A DNA stretch of 64,000 nucleotides from Larkinella sp049445795 (GTDB lineage Bacteria; Bacteroidota; Bacteroidia; Cytophagales; Spirosomataceae). Positions 1-9,071 of the stretch are shown here, in pieces (the stretch's first letter is position 1; each line of letters opens with the position of its first letter). The notes below the pieces were generated by a model. That model saw only the letters and a list, made by a program, of their open reading frames with translations. It was not told the origin of the DNA and did no database searches. A program made the translations under genes and the position numbers. The stretch covers positions 510,327 to 574,326 of the forward strand of contig NZ_JBMSDT010000002.1 in NCBI RefSeq assembly GCF_049445795.1. Direction: 5' to 3'.

Positions 1-546
1 TACAAAGCCAGCTATTTCGAGCAGTACGACGGCATCTGGCGGCACGGCGACTGGATCAAAATCACCGACCGCAAAACCGTCGTGATCTACGGCCGCTCCG
101 ACGCAACACTCAACCGCGACGGCGTGCGGATCGGGACGAGCGAAGTGTACAGCGCCGTCGAAAGTGTTCCCGACGTAGCCGACAGCCTGGTGGTATGCCT
201 GGAGTTGCCCGGTGGCCGGTATTTTATGCCCTTGTTCGTCGTCCTGAAAGGCCGGACGGACGAACCGGTAACCGAGTTGGATGAAGAAACCGCCCGCCCG
301 ATTCGGCAGGCGCTCCGGACGCAATACAGCCCCCGGCATGTGCCGGACGCCATTTTTCAGGTGCCTGACATTCCGTACACGATCAGCGGTAAGAAAGTGG
401 AAATGCCCGTGAAAAAAATTTTAATGGGGATTTCGCCCGAACGGGTCGCCAGCCGCGACACGCTTCGGAACCCGGCCGCCCTGGATGCATTCGTTCAATT
501 AGCCGACACGTTGAAAGCTGATGTTTCGGTTCGATTGGAATCTTAG
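1..546 (+). CDS. Acetoacetyl-CoA synthetase, C-terminal part (cut by window edge)
   Basis: The reading frame is open from base 1 and ends at the TAG at 544-546, giving about 181 C-terminal residues. The family (adenylate-forming ligases) activates acetoacetate to acetoacetyl-CoA in the cytoplasm using ATP, for use in lipid or ketone body metabolism. The visible stretch has the hinge and C-terminal lid region: a HGDWIKIT segment, then YGRSDATLNRDGVRIGTSE, the typical nucleotide-binding hinge of acetoacetate-CoA ligase. Near the end is TISGKKVEMPVKK, which carries the lid lysine. The residues after this lysine (NPAALDAFV) also match the acetoacetate type better than acetyl-CoA synthetase. The N-terminal domain lies outside the window. 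Confidence 0.85.
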   Translation, partial: YKASYFEQYDGIWRHGDWIKITDRKTVVIYGRSDATLNRDGVRIGTSEVYSAVESVPDVADSLVVCLELPGGRYFMPLFVVLKGRTDEPVTELDEETARPIRQALRTQYSPRHVPDAIFQVPDIPYTISGKKVEMPVKKILMGISPERVASRDTLRNPAALDAFVQLADTLKADVSVRLES

Positions 547-615
547 AAAAATTTCTGTAGATTTCTCTGCATTTCGGCAAACATCTTACCGGGATTTGTA
601 CGTTATGCAAAACGC

Positions 616-706
616 GTACCCACGGGCCGGGCCGGGCAGGCTTTAGTCCGTGCGAATCTCATTATACATTTATTTTGCCATAACACGGACTAAAGTCCGT
701 GGGTAC
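616..706. repeat. Inverted repeat, GTACCCACGG family, copy 1
   Basis: The right arm (684-706) reads CACGGACTAAAGTCCGTGGG followed by TAC. The left arm (616-652) is its reverse complement, interrupted after GTACCCACGG by about 14 extra G/C-rich bases. The arm end is only five bases before the ATG of the S41 peptidase gene. A sister copy sits at 59361-59441. Confidence 0.8.
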
Positions 707-711
707 TTACT

Positions 712-2394
712 ATGAGAAAACCTGAACACGAGAAAATCCAGAACGACAAGGCAACGGTGCGGTTGCCGATGCTACTGGGCATTACGCTGGCAGCCGGAAT
801 GCTGATCGGCGCTACGTTTTTTGGGGGTGGCAAAAGCCTCAACAACATTGGGCGCGGTTATTCCAAATTCAAGGAAGTGCTGCAACTGATTGAAAACAAC
901 TACGTTGACTCGGTCAACACGGAGGATCTGGTGGATTATTCCATTTCCAAAATGCTGGAAAAGCTGGATCCCCACACCACCTACATGAACCCACAGGACG
1001 CCGTGGCCGCCCGAACGCAACTGGAAGGCGGTTTCGACGGGATTGGGGTTGAGTTCAACATTTACAAAGACACGGTTTATGTCGTAACGCCAATGGCGGG
1101 CGGTCCTTCCGAAAGCGCCGGGATTCTGAGTGGCGACAAAATTATCAAGGTGGATAACACCGAGATGACCGGGAGTAAACTCGATAATGCGCTCGTCTTT
1201 AAAATGTTACGGGGCAAAAAGGGAACCGACGTAAAGCTGGTGGTAATGCGGAAAGGCGAGAAAAAACCGCTGATGTTCACCGTTCAGCGCGACCGGATTC
1301 CGACCTACTCCGTGGACGCAGCTTACATGGTCGACGACAAAACCGGGTACATCAAAGTCAGCCGGTTTTCGGAAACCACCTACGACGAGTTCAAGAAAGC
1401 CCTCGGCAGCCTGAAGCAGAAAGGCATGTCGCAGATGATCCTCGACCTGCGGAATAACCCCGGCGGCTACATGGACCGGGCCACGAGCCTGGCCGACGAG
1501 TTCATTTCCGGTGATAAACTGCTGGTGTATACCGATGGCAAAGACGATCGCTACGACCGCCAGACGAAAGCGCGTATTGCCGGTCAGTTTGAGGAAGGCC
1601 CCGTCATCGTGCTGATGGATGAAGGCAGCGCGTCGGCATCGGAAATTGTGGCCGGTGCCTTGCAGGACCACGACCGGGCGCTGATCGTCGGTCGGCGGTC
1701 GTTCGGGAAAGGGCTGGTGCAAATGCCAGTCATGCTGTCCGACGGCTCCGAACTGCGGCTGACGATCTCCCGCTATTATACCCCGAGCGGCCGGAGCATC
1801 CAGAAACCGTACGTGGCCGGACACGGTGAGGACTACGAAAAAGAACTCGAAGCCCGCTCGAAAAGCGGGGAATACTACATTGCCGACAGCATCAAGAACA
1901 ACGAAAAGTACAAGTTCAAAACGACCGGTGGCCGGACGGTTTTCGGAGCAGGCGGCATTACGCCCGACGTGTTTGTCCCCCGCGACACGTTGTTCATGAC
2001 CAAGTACCTGATCCAGTTGTTCAATAAAAACATCATCCGGGAACAGGCGATGGAGTATGCCAACGACAACCGGAAACAACTGGAAAAAGACGGTTTTGCC
2101 AGCTACAGAAAGAATTTTGTGGTGACCGACGCCATGCTGAAACGCCTGACCGACGACGCCACGGCGCAGGGCATCAAGTTCAACGAGCCGGAGTTCAAGC
2201 GGTCGAAGAAGTACATTCAGACGCAGTTGAAAGCCTATATTGCGCAATACGCCTGGAAGAAAGGCCACCGCGACGGGCTCAACAACGAGTTCTTCGAAAT
2301 GCTGGCGGAAAACGACGAAACGTTCCGGAAGGCGCTTACACTCTTCGCCCAGGCCCGAAGCCTGGAACGAGGCAACTACACGTCGCAGAAATAA
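712..2394 (+). CDS. S41 family C-terminal processing peptidase (CtpA/Prc type)
   Basis: This is a 560-residue periplasmic or membrane-anchored serine protease that trims or degrades proteins from their C-terminus. A single hydrophobic segment at about residues 18-38 should anchor it in the inner membrane. A PDZ domain follows (about 90-170), with the carboxylate-binding GGFDGIGVEF region at its start. The catalytic domain shows GSASASE with the probable nucleophile Ser308, and FGKGLVQ with Lys333. Their 25-residue spacing matches the Ser/Lys dyad of plant D1 processing protease. The C-terminal 150 residues are rich in charged residues, as in Bacteroidota homologues. The gene ends at a strong bidirectional terminator shared with ffh. 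Confidence 0.93.
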   Translation: MRKPEHEKIQNDKATVRLPMLLGITLAAGMLIGATFFGGGKSLNNIGRGYSKFKEVLQLIENNYVDSVNTEDLVDYSISKMLEKLDPHTTYMNPQDAVAARTQLEGGFDGIGVEFNIYKDTVYVVTPMAGGPSESAGILSGDKIIKVDNTEMTGSKLDNALVFKMLRGKKGTDVKLVVMRKGEKKPLMFTVQRDRIPTYSVDAAYMVDDKTGYIKVSRFSETTYDEFKKALGSLKQKGMSQMILDLRNNPGGYMDRATSLADEFISGDKLLVYTDGKDDRYDRQTKARIAGQFEEGPVIVLMDEGSASASEIVAGALQDHDRALIVGRRSFGKGLVQMPVMLSDGSELRLTISRYYTPSGRSIQKPYVAGHGEDYEKELEARSKSGEYYIADSIKNNEKYKFKTTGGRTVFGAGGITPDVFVPRDTLFMTKYLIQLFNKNIIREQAMEYANDNRKQLEKDGFASYRKNFVVTDAMLKRLTDDATAQGIKFNEPEFKRSKKYIQTQLKAYIAQYAWKKGHRDGLNNEFFEMLAENDETFRKALTLFAQARSLERGNYTSQK

Positions 2395-2430
2395 AAAGAA
2401 GGGCGGGGTTTGAATCCCGCCCTTCTTTTT
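2393..2430. terminator. Bidirectional intrinsic terminator between the S41 peptidase gene and ffh
   Basis: A perfect 15-bp stem (2393-2407 with 2416-2430) has an 8-base loop. A-tract and T-tract sides make it work in both directions. It starts within the stop codon of the peptidase gene and lies between convergent genes. Confidence 0.9.
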
Positions 2431-2446
2431 ATTCGTATTGCTCAGG

Positions 2447-3766
2447 CTACCGCATCATCTTGTTGAGCTTACCCGACGACTGCATCTGGTTCATTTTCTT
2501 CATCATCTTTCGCATTTCGTCAAACTGCTTCAGGAGGTTGTTCACTTCCTGAATCGAGGTGCCGCTCCCGGCGGCAATGCGTTTCTTGCGGTTTCCGTCG
2601 ATGATTTCCGGCCGTTCGCGTTCCTTCGGCGTCATGGAGCCAATGATGGCTTCGATGGGTTTGAACGAGTCGTTGTCGATATCGACGTCCTTCATCATCT
2701 TGCCCATGCCCGGAATCATGCCGATGAGGTCTTTGATGTTCCCCATCTTCTTGATTTGCTGCAGCTGCCCACGGAAGTCGTTGAAATCAAACTTGTTCTG
2801 CCGCATCTTGGAACTGATGCGCTTGGCTTCTTCCTCATCAAAAGCCTGCTGCGCCCGCTCCACGAGCGAAATCACGTCGCCCATGCCCAGAATCCGGCTC
2901 GCCATTCGGTCGGGATAGAACACGTCGAGGGCTTCCATTTTCTCGCCCGTGCTGATGAACTTGATCGGTTTTTGCACGACGCCCCGAATTGAGAGCGCGG
3001 CCCCACCCCGGGCGTCACCGTCGAGTTTGGTCAGCACAACGCCGTCGAAATTCAGCCGGTCGTTGAAGGTCTTGGCCGTGTTGACCGCATCCTGTCCCGT
3101 CATCGAGTCGACCACGAACAGCGTTTCCGACGGATTCAGCGATTTCTTGAGGTTTTCTACCTCCTGCATCATCACCTCATCGACAGCCAGACGACCGGCG
3201 GTATCGACAATGACCACTTTCTTGCCGGTTTTGCGGGCGTGCGCCAGCGCGTTCTGCGCAATCTCGACAGCATTCTTATTTTCCGGTTCGGCGTACACCT
3301 CCACGCCCACCTGTTCGCCCAGCACTTTCAACTGGTCGATGGCCGCCGGGCGGTAAATGTCGCAGGCCGTCAGGAGTACGTTGCGGCCCTGTTTTTTCAG
3401 AAAAGCCGCCAGTTTGCCCGAAAAGGTGGTTTTCCCCGATCCCTGCAACCCCGCAATCAGGATGATGGCCGGGTCGCCTTTCAGGTTGATGCTCTGGGCT
3501 TCTCCGCCCATGAGGTCGGTCAGTTCCTCCTGAACGATCTTGACGAACAGTTGCCCCGGTTCGACCGCAATCAGCACCTTGCGGTCGAGGGCTTTTTCCT
3601 TGACCCGATCGGTAACCTCCTTGGCCACCTTGTAGTTTACGTCGGCATCGGTCAATGCCCGGCGCACTTCCTTGACGGTCGTGGCCACGTTGATTTCGGT
3701 AATCCGGCCTTGTCCCTTGAGGGTTTTGAAGGCCTGATTCAGTTTATCCTGCAGATTCTCAAACAT
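2447..3766 (-). CDS. ffh: Signal recognition particle protein Ffh (SRP54)
   Basis: The 439-residue protein is the GTPase of the signal recognition particle. It binds 4.5S RNA and the signal sequences of nascent membrane proteins, and delivers them to FtsY. The N domain (about 1-90) is followed by the G domain with GLQGSGKTT at 106-114, DTAGRL and TKLDGDARGGAAL. The C-terminal M domain is methionine-rich, ending MRKMMKKMNQMQSSGKLNKM. The length is normal for the family. The start is the ATG at 3766. A TAnnTTTG promoter candidate about 115 bases upstream means the leader would contain the large inverted repeat at 3782-3876. Confidence 0.98.
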   Translation of the reverse strand: MFENLQDKLNQAFKTLKGQGRITEINVATTVKEVRRALTDADVNYKVAKEVTDRVKEKALDRKVLIAVEPGQLFVKIVQEELTDLMGGEAQSINLKGDPAIILIAGLQGSGKTTFSGKLAAFLKKQGRNVLLTACDIYRPAAIDQLKVLGEQVGVEVYAEPENKNAVEIAQNALAHARKTGKKVVIVDTAGRLAVDEVMMQEVENLKKSLNPSETLFVVDSMTGQDAVNTAKTFNDRLNFDGVVLTKLDGDARGGAALSIRGVVQKPIKFISTGEKMEALDVFYPDRMASRILGMGDVISLVERAQQAFDEEEAKRISSKMRQNKFDFNDFRGQLQQIKKMGNIKDLIGMIPGMGKMMKDVDIDNDSFKPIEAIIGSMTPKERERPEIIDGNRKKRIAAGSGTSIQEVNNLLKQFDEMRKMMKKMNQMQSSGKLNKMMR

Positions 3767-3781
3767 ATTCCCAATTTTTAC

Positions 3782-3876
3782 CTCTGATCACCTCTGATGT
3801 TCTCTGATCAACCCTGTGTAACAGCTTGGTTAGTTATTCCACAGAGTTGATCAGAGAACATCAGAGGTGATCAGAG
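3782..3876. repeat. Long inverted repeat built from ATCAGAG words, copy 1
   Basis: Left arm 3782-3818 and right arm 3840-3876 are 37 bases each and complementary except at one position, with a 21-base spacer. The arms consist of repeated (G)ATCAGAG heptamers. A relative of the right arm occurs at 32271-32306, with 34 of 36 bases identical. The element lies 15 bases upstream of the ffh start. Confidence 0.88.
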
Positions 3877-3882
3877 AGGTTG

Positions 3883-3914
3883 CAAAGGTAGTGATTTTTG
3901 GGGCAGGTTGGAAA
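3883..3914 (-). promoter_or_regulatory. Probable ffh promoter (TTTC-N20-TACCTTTG)
   Basis: On the minus strand the box TACCTTTG (3890-3883) matches the Bacteroidota -7 consensus TAnnTTTG. A TTTC lies 20 bases upstream (3914-3911), at the -33 position. Transcription from here would place the inverted repeat at 3782-3876 in the ffh leader. Confidence 0.55.
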
Positions 3915-3938
3915 TACCTTTTGGCTTGGTTAACTTTG
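3907..3938 (+). promoter_or_regulatory. Probable promoter of the truncated Uma2 gene (GTTG-N20-TAACTTTG)
   Basis: TAACTTTG at 3931-3938 fits TAnnTTTG, with GTTG 20 bases upstream at 3907-3910. It faces the Uma2 fragment and overlaps the ffh promoter back to back. Confidence 0.45.
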
Positions 3939-3968
3939 ACTTATTCGCCAATTCTTCGTCTAAGGAGT

Positions 3969-4190
3969 ATGGAAGTCGAAATCAACAAACAGCAGCCCGT
4001 TTCGGGAGGGCCGGAAAACCGGTTGACGGCCACCGAATACCGCCATCTGGAGTTCGACGACAATGATCCTTACCTGTACGAACTCCTGGACGGAGAACTT
4101 GTGAGACGATCAGCCCCGGCCCCCAAACACCAGCGCCTGTCGCGCAACATGACCGTTGCCCTTCACCAGTACGTGCTGGAAAATAAGCTG
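3969..4190 (+). pseudogene. Uma2 family (DUF820) protein, N-terminal fragment fused to FecR remains
   Basis: The ATG at 3969 opens a frame whose first ~74 residues look like the start of a Uma2-type PD-(D/E)XK protein: LTATEYRHLE, then YELLDGELVRR, then KHQRLSRNMTVALHQYVLEN. The family is annotated as putative restriction-like endonuclease, without a proven role. At about residue 75 the sequence changes without a frame break into a FecR domain (GEAFFQVAHNPQKPF). The Uma2 gene therefore lost roughly its C-terminal two thirds. An intact Uma2 gene of the same broad family lies at 59447-60031. The junction at GEAFF is inferred from family knowledge. Confidence 0.7.
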
Positions 4191-4389
4191 GGCGAAGCGT
4201 TTTTCCAGGTCGCGCACAACCCGCAAAAACCGTTCGTGGTGCGGCTGACCACGGGTTCGGTACGGGTGTTGGGCACCTCCTTCAACATCAAATCGTATCC
4301 CGGCGACAGCACCGTTGAAACCGCCGTCGTCACCGGCAAAGTGGCTTTCATTCCAAACCGACCGAAAAAACCGGCCAACCCGGCCCGCC
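4191..4389 (+). pseudogene. FecR family anti-sigma factor, internal fragment
   Basis: About 65 residues in the same frame as the Uma2 fragment match the core of a FecR domain: GEAFFQVAHNPQKPFVVRL, then VRVLGTSFNIKSYPGD, then VETAVVTGKVAFIP. This is the periplasmic signalling domain that normally senses its SusC-type receptor. The cytoplasmic N-terminus, membrane segment and C-terminal DUF4974 domain are all missing. The intact homologue at 10755-11849 has the equivalent stretch in its middle. The fragment ends where SusC plug sequence begins in another frame. Confidence 0.75.
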
Positions 4390-6345
4390 AGCCCCGACGT
4401 GGCCCTGCAGGGCCGGGCGGCCGGGGTGCAGATTACCCAGGCGGGTGGAACGCCGGGCGGGGCCGTGCGGATCAACGTGCGGGGGGCGCGTCGATCAACT
4501 CCAATTCGCAGCCGCTGATCGTGATCGACGGCGTGCCGGTTTTGAACTCCGCGTACGGCGTGGGCGGGGTGGCGATGAATCCCCTGGCCGAAATCAACCC
4601 CGACGATATTGAAAGCATGGAGGTGCTGAAAGATGCCTCGGCCTCGGTTTTGTACGGATCGCGGGCGGCCAACGGCGTCATTCTGATTACGACCAAAAAA
4701 GGCGGGAAAGGCAAACCGACTTTTGACGTCAGTTACCAGGAAGGCATCACGAACGAGACAAACCGCGTCGATTTTGTCGATAACGGGGCTGATTACCTGA
4801 CGATTCTGAAACGGGCAGCCGCCCAAAACCGGCAGTCGGGCCTGGCACCGGCCTCGACCAACCTCGTGTCGCTGCTCCCCGCCGGTATTTTGCAGGGTTC
4901 ATCGGCACCCATCGACAGCCGGTTGCTGGCCGATTCGGCGACGCTTTACCGGACATCGACCGACTGGCTTTCGCAGGTACTGCGCCAGGGCTCGTTCCGC
5001 GTCGCAACGGTGGGCATCAGCGCCGGGACTCAGAAGCTGTCGGTTTATGCCAGCGGGTCATACCGGAAAGAAAACGGCATCGTGATCGGGCAGTCGCAGG
5101 AACGGCTGAGCGGCCGGATCAACCTGAATTACAGCCCCATCCGGCAAATTCGCTTCGGCCTGAACACCTCGATCAACGGCATTGAAAACCGGACCATTCC
5201 GCGATTACCAGACTAACAAAAATGACATTCTGCAAACGCCGACGCTGTTTCCGACGGGGGTTGTCGGACGGGAGCAGAACGGCAACGGCCGGGCCGAAAA
5301 CCGCGATGCCACCAGCTACACCTGGAACACCAACAACCTGATTACCTACACCCGCGACCTCTGGAAAGGCCACCGCCTGACGGCCATGCTCGGAAACAGT
5401 GTGCAGAGCCAGACCAACCGCTCGAACACCTACATTACCGAAAACGTCGCCCCCGAAGCCCGGGCTGGCATCGATACCGTGCGGGTCGTGAAGGTGGACG
5501 ACAACCCAGCCTACCGGTTTTCGTCGTTTTTCGGGCGGCTCAACTACATCATCCGCGATAAGTATTTGTTCGAAGCCAGCTTCCGGACGGACGGCTCGTC
5601 ACGCTTCGGCCCCGGCAGGCGCTGGGCGTCGTTTCCGGGCGTATCGGTGGGCTGGGTCCTGAGCGAAGAGCCGTTTCTGCGCGACAACCTGCGGGCGGTT
5701 AACTTCCTGAAAGTGCGGGCGTCGTACGGGTTGACCGGAAATGCCGAAATCGGTAACTTTTCGTGGCAGAAATCCTTCACCTACGTCGGCTACAACGCGG
5801 CCATTTACGGCGGGGTGCAGGGTGGTCAGTTCACGAATCCGGGTAACACGGACCTGAGCTGGGATTCGACGCCGGGCTGGATTTTACGCTGTTCAACAAC
5901 CGAATCCGGGGTACGTTCGATTTTTACCACAAAGTTTCGGACGGCCTGTTGCTCGAATACAGCCTGGGGCCCCTGTTCGGTACGATCAACAACGTGATGA
6001 CGATCAACCTCGGATCGGTCCGAAACCGGGGCGTCGAATTCAGCATTAGTACGCAAAACCTGACCCGACCCGGTTTCCGCTGGACGACGGACTTCAACAT
6101 CGCCCGCAACCAAAACAAGGTGCTGTCGACCTATACCGCACCGTTTCTGAATTATCCGTATCAGTTCATTTCGGGAACGAACATTGCCGCCGTAGGCTCT
6201 CCGCTCGGCACGTACTACATGCCCCGTTTTGCCGGTTTTGATCCCGTCACGGGTAACGAACTCTTCTACGAGCGCGACCGGAACTAGTTTGCCATCAGCG
6301 GGCAAACCGTCGGGACGGGCAACCTCTGGGACGGCACGCCGGGCG
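4390..6345 (+). pseudogene. SusC/RagA TonB-linked outer membrane receptor, frameshifted remnant
   Basis: The remains of a SusC receptor spread over three frame changes and one internal stop. The piece from 4390 to about 4488 reads DVALQGRAAGVQITQAGGTP (plug start). From about 4490 to 5205 the frame shifts to SINSNSQPLIVIDGVPV and LKDASASVLYGSRAANGVI, the classic plug motif. From about 5205 to 5870 barrel sequence continues in the next frame (ASFRTDGSSRFGPGRRWASF). From 5877 it returns (DFTLFNNRIRGTFDFYHKVS) and meets a TAG at 6285-6287, but barrel sequence continues past that stop. The signal peptide, STN and carboxypeptidase-like domains are missing, and there seems to be a deletion near 5200. 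Not functional. Confidence 0.85.
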
Positions 6346-6635
6346 CGTCGCTGCTGCAGACGGTTTACCAGCGGTCGGGCATCATGCCGACGACCAACTC
6401 GGCCACCCGCAGCGAAGTGATTTTTGAAATGGTTCACGTCACCGGACGCAATTCGCGCACCACCAACTCCGCCCCGCTACGAACCCATTACGTCCTGCAA
6501 GCCCCTTACACGGCGGCCCAACTCGCCAACGTCAACACGCTGAATTCGGGGCCGAACCTGCGCCTGAGCCAGCAGTTTAAAACGCTGGCGAACTTCGACC
6601 GGGCCAACGACCGGCGGCTCAGGATGACGACCGGC
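6346..6635 (+). pseudogene. SusD/RagB family lipoprotein, internal fragment
   Basis: Following the SusC remains in the same frame, about 95 residues resemble the middle of a SusD protein. SATRSEVIFEMVHVTGRN matches the SusD stretch with the sEvIFE signature, and FDRANDRRLRMTTG matches the DpR...T stretch that follows in this family. Neither the lipoprotein signal nor the C-terminus is present. The identification rests on these short motifs and on its position after SusC, so it is less sure than the neighbouring pieces. Confidence 0.5.
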
Positions 6636-7128
6636 GCGCTTTTCGGTCCCTATTCGATGCCTTTTATCGGGATTTGCTTCGTTTTGCCTTGTACCTGGTC
6701 AAAAGCCGGGAGGAAGCCGAGGAGATTATTCAGGATGTGTTCGTCCGAATCTGGCAGCGTCGGCACCTGTTGCCTACCATCGACAACCTTCGCTCGTACC
6801 TGTTCACGGCCACCCGCAACCTTTGCCTGAATTACCTGCAAAAAAAGCACCGGCCGCTGACCGCTGATCGGGATGACGAACCGCCCCCGACCCGCCCGAC
6901 GACAGCCGGGACCCCGAGCGGGTGTATCTTTCGCAGGAAGCCGAGGACATGGCCGAACAGGCCATTGAGCAGTTACCGGCGCAGTGTAAACTGATTTTCA
7001 GGATGGTGCGCGAGCAGGAGTTGAGCTACCGGGAAGTGGCCGACCTGCTCGCTATTTCACCTCGGACAGTCGAAACCCAGATTGGCATTGCCCTGAAGAA
7101 ACTCGCGACTTTGCTGAAAAAATATTGA
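6636..7128 (+). pseudogene. ECF RNA polymerase sigma factor, N-truncated and frameshifted
   Basis: Region 2 of an ECF sigma factor begins abruptly in mid-domain: FDAFYRDLLRFALYLVKSRE, then AEEIIQDVFVRIWQRR. Region 4 is in a different frame: DMAEQAIEQLPAQCKLIF, then ELSYREVADLLAISPRTVET. The frame change falls at about 6895-6920, consistent with loss of one base. The first ~15 residues are missing and the upstream sequence is the SusD fragment. In working loci of this type the sigma gene comes first; here its remnant is last, so this block may derive from a second, neighbouring locus. Confidence 0.8.
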
Positions 7129-7216
7129 AGAGTACCGGTTTTAACTGAATTGACAAAACCGATTGCTGATCGCGCAAAACCGCTTACCTTTATGATTGAT
7201 TTCTACCAAAACGATC

Positions 7217-8134
7217 ATGAAGCTTCCCGGTTCGGAAATCCCGTTACTCAACACCGCCGACCTCTGGCAGCGGTACGTTCACGACCCGCAGACGCTGTCG
7301 GCCTCCTTTCGGGACAATCCGGAAGACTTTTTGATTACCCGGCTGGAGGACATCCGTTCGATCCTGAAACTGCCCACGCAGCCCCACCGCCGACAGGTCA
7401 ACGAACTGGTGTTGGTCACGAAGGGAACGCTCACCCGAAGCTGCAACCTGAATCAGCTTACCATCGGTCCTGGTCACATCCACCTGCTGCTGGCAAATCA
7501 GATTGCGACAGTCGATACCGTCACGGACGACGTAAGTGGTTTTTATTGCCATTTCAGCCTGGAAACTATCATTCGGCTCTACCATAAAGAACACATGGTC
7601 AAGGAGTTGAGTCAGTTGAACGCGTTCATGCAACACGATTCTATTCACCTGGCCGACAAGGCTTTACCCGCCGTCCAAACGCTCTTTGAACGCCTGGTTG
7701 AGGAATACCGAACGAACAACGACCTCAGCCTGATCGATGCCTACCTGGTAACCCTATGCTACGAAATCCGGAACGCCATCCAGCCCGAAACCGGCTCCCG
7801 GACGGCCCCCGGGATGCCCTTCGAACTAACCGAACAGTTCAAGCGGCTGGTCCTTCAGTATTGCAGCCTGCACCCGCCCATGACGTTCTACGCCGATCAC
7901 CTCGGCGTTTCACCGAATCACCTCAACAAGTCTGTGAAGCAGGCAACGGGCAAACCGGCCACCGCCCTCATCAACGATGTCCTGCTGCTCGAAGCCAAGG
8001 TGCTGCTGAAACACACCAACTATACCATTGGCGAAATTGCCCACCGGCTGGGCTTCGATGATCCGTCGTATTTCGGGCGGTTTTTCAAAAAAGTGTCCGG
8101 ACAGACGCCCCTCGAATTTCGACGTGTTGATTGA
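7217..8134 (+). CDS. AraC family transcriptional regulator
   Basis: I chose the ATG at 7217 (305 residues); an upstream in-frame TTG at 7196 is less likely. The N-terminal ~190 residues are a ligand-binding domain of unknown ligand. The C-terminal ~100 residues are an AraC/XylS double helix-turn-helix: YADHLGVSPNHLNKSVKQAT, then IGEIAHRLGFDDPSYFGRFF. It sits just after the decayed sigma remnant and about 80 bases before two small membrane protein genes on the same strand, which it may control. The target is unknown. Confidence 0.88.
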   Translation: MKLPGSEIPLLNTADLWQRYVHDPQTLSASFRDNPEDFLITRLEDIRSILKLPTQPHRRQVNELVLVTKGTLTRSCNLNQLTIGPGHIHLLLANQIATVDTVTDDVSGFYCHFSLETIIRLYHKEHMVKELSQLNAFMQHDSIHLADKALPAVQTLFERLVEEYRTNNDLSLIDAYLVTLCYEIRNAIQPETGSRTAPGMPFELTEQFKRLVLQYCSLHPPMTFYADHLGVSPNHLNKSVKQATGKPATALINDVLLLEAKVLLKHTNYTIGEIAHRLGFDDPSYFGRFFKKVSGQTPLEFRRVD

Positions 8135-8214
8135 AAAATACCAGAAATAACCTGATTCGTCCGAACAGGAGAGACGCCCAGACCAGAACTTTGCAGCGTA
8201 AATCGTAACGCATT

Positions 8215-8685
8215 ATGACGCTGTATTCCGGGCTGCTGGCCCTGCATTCCTTCGTTCGCTGGCTGGTGGTAGTCGCCATCGTGCTGACCTTGCTCCGGAG
8301 TTTCCGGGGGTGGCTCCGCCAAAAACCGTATACCCGCGCCGATGCCGGACTTCGATCGGCCGCCACCTCGCTCACGCACCTGCAACTGCTGCTGGGATTC
8401 GGATTATATTTTAACAGCCCGATTGTCAGCTACTTCCGGCAGGATGTCCGACAGAACCTGCGCTACCCCGAACTGGCTTTTTTCGGTGTTTATCACATCA
8501 GCCTGATGGTGATTGCCGTGGTGGTGCTGACATTCGGATCGTCGCTCGGGAAACGGGCTGCCACGGATACGCTTAAACACCGCACTGTCGCGCTTTATTT
8601 CCTGGCCGGAACACTGCTGATTCTGATGGCGGTTCCCTGGCCGTTTTCACCCTTCGTCCAGCGGCCCTGGTTACGTGCTTTTTAA
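8215..8685 (+). CDS. Four-helix integral membrane protein of unknown function
   Basis: This 156-residue protein has about four hydrophobic segments (roughly 3-25, 50-68, 88-112, 126-146) and short loops. The first helix carries LHSFVRWLV, and further histidines lie near helix ends. Such a pattern is seen in small cytochrome-b-like proteins, but I cannot show haem binding. It begins 80 bases after the AraC gene and 12 bases before the DUF3817 gene, so a short operon is likely. Confidence 0.7.
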   Translation: MTLYSGLLALHSFVRWLVVVAIVLTLLRSFRGWLRQKPYTRADAGLRSAATSLTHLQLLLGFGLYFNSPIVSYFRQDVRQNLRYPELAFFGVYHISLMVIAVVVLTFGSSLGKRAATDTLKHRTVALYFLAGTLLILMAVPWPFSPFVQRPWLRAF

Positions 8686-8697
8686 CTTCCTGAAACT

Positions 8698-9033
8698 ATG
8701 CAAACACCACTTACTCCCCGCATCCGCCGTCTGCGGCTGGTCGCCGTGCTGGAAGGCATTTCCTTTCTCGTGTTGATTGGCATTGCCATGCCCCTGAAAT
8801 ACATCTGGGGACAACCCTGGCTGGTGCAGAACATCGGCCTGATTCACGGCCTGTTGTTCATTCTGTACATCCTGAACGTCATTCAGGCCAAGCTCGAACT
8901 CGACTGGCCGAACGGCAAAACCGCCCTCGCGCTCGTGCTGTCGGTTATTCCGTTCGGCACGTTTTATGTAACGTCCCGGCTGTTACCCCAGTTAACAGAC
9001 AAACCGCACCGGCCGGATGCGCAATCCGACTAA
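8698..9033 (+). CDS. DUF3817 family small membrane protein
   Basis: A 111-residue protein with three predicted transmembrane helices. It begins with the family's typical RRLRLVAVLEGISFLVL stretch and has PLKYIWGQPW and the HGLLFILYI helix. The family is of unknown function and is found in many Bacteroidota and Actinobacteria. It follows the preceding membrane protein by 12 bases, which suggests co-expression. Confidence 0.85.
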   Translation: MQTPLTPRIRRLRLVAVLEGISFLVLIGIAMPLKYIWGQPWLVQNIGLIHGLLFILYILNVIQAKLELDWPNGKTALALVLSVIPFGTFYVTSRLLPQLTDKPHRPDAQSD

Positions 9034-9071
9034 TTGTTCTCTCTTCATTCAAGCCTATTTCATTACACGGT

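Noticed and set aside
1207..2268. 353-codon open frame on the minus strand
   Set aside because: It lies opposite the S41 peptidase and is rich in H, V, F and R as expected of antisense reading.
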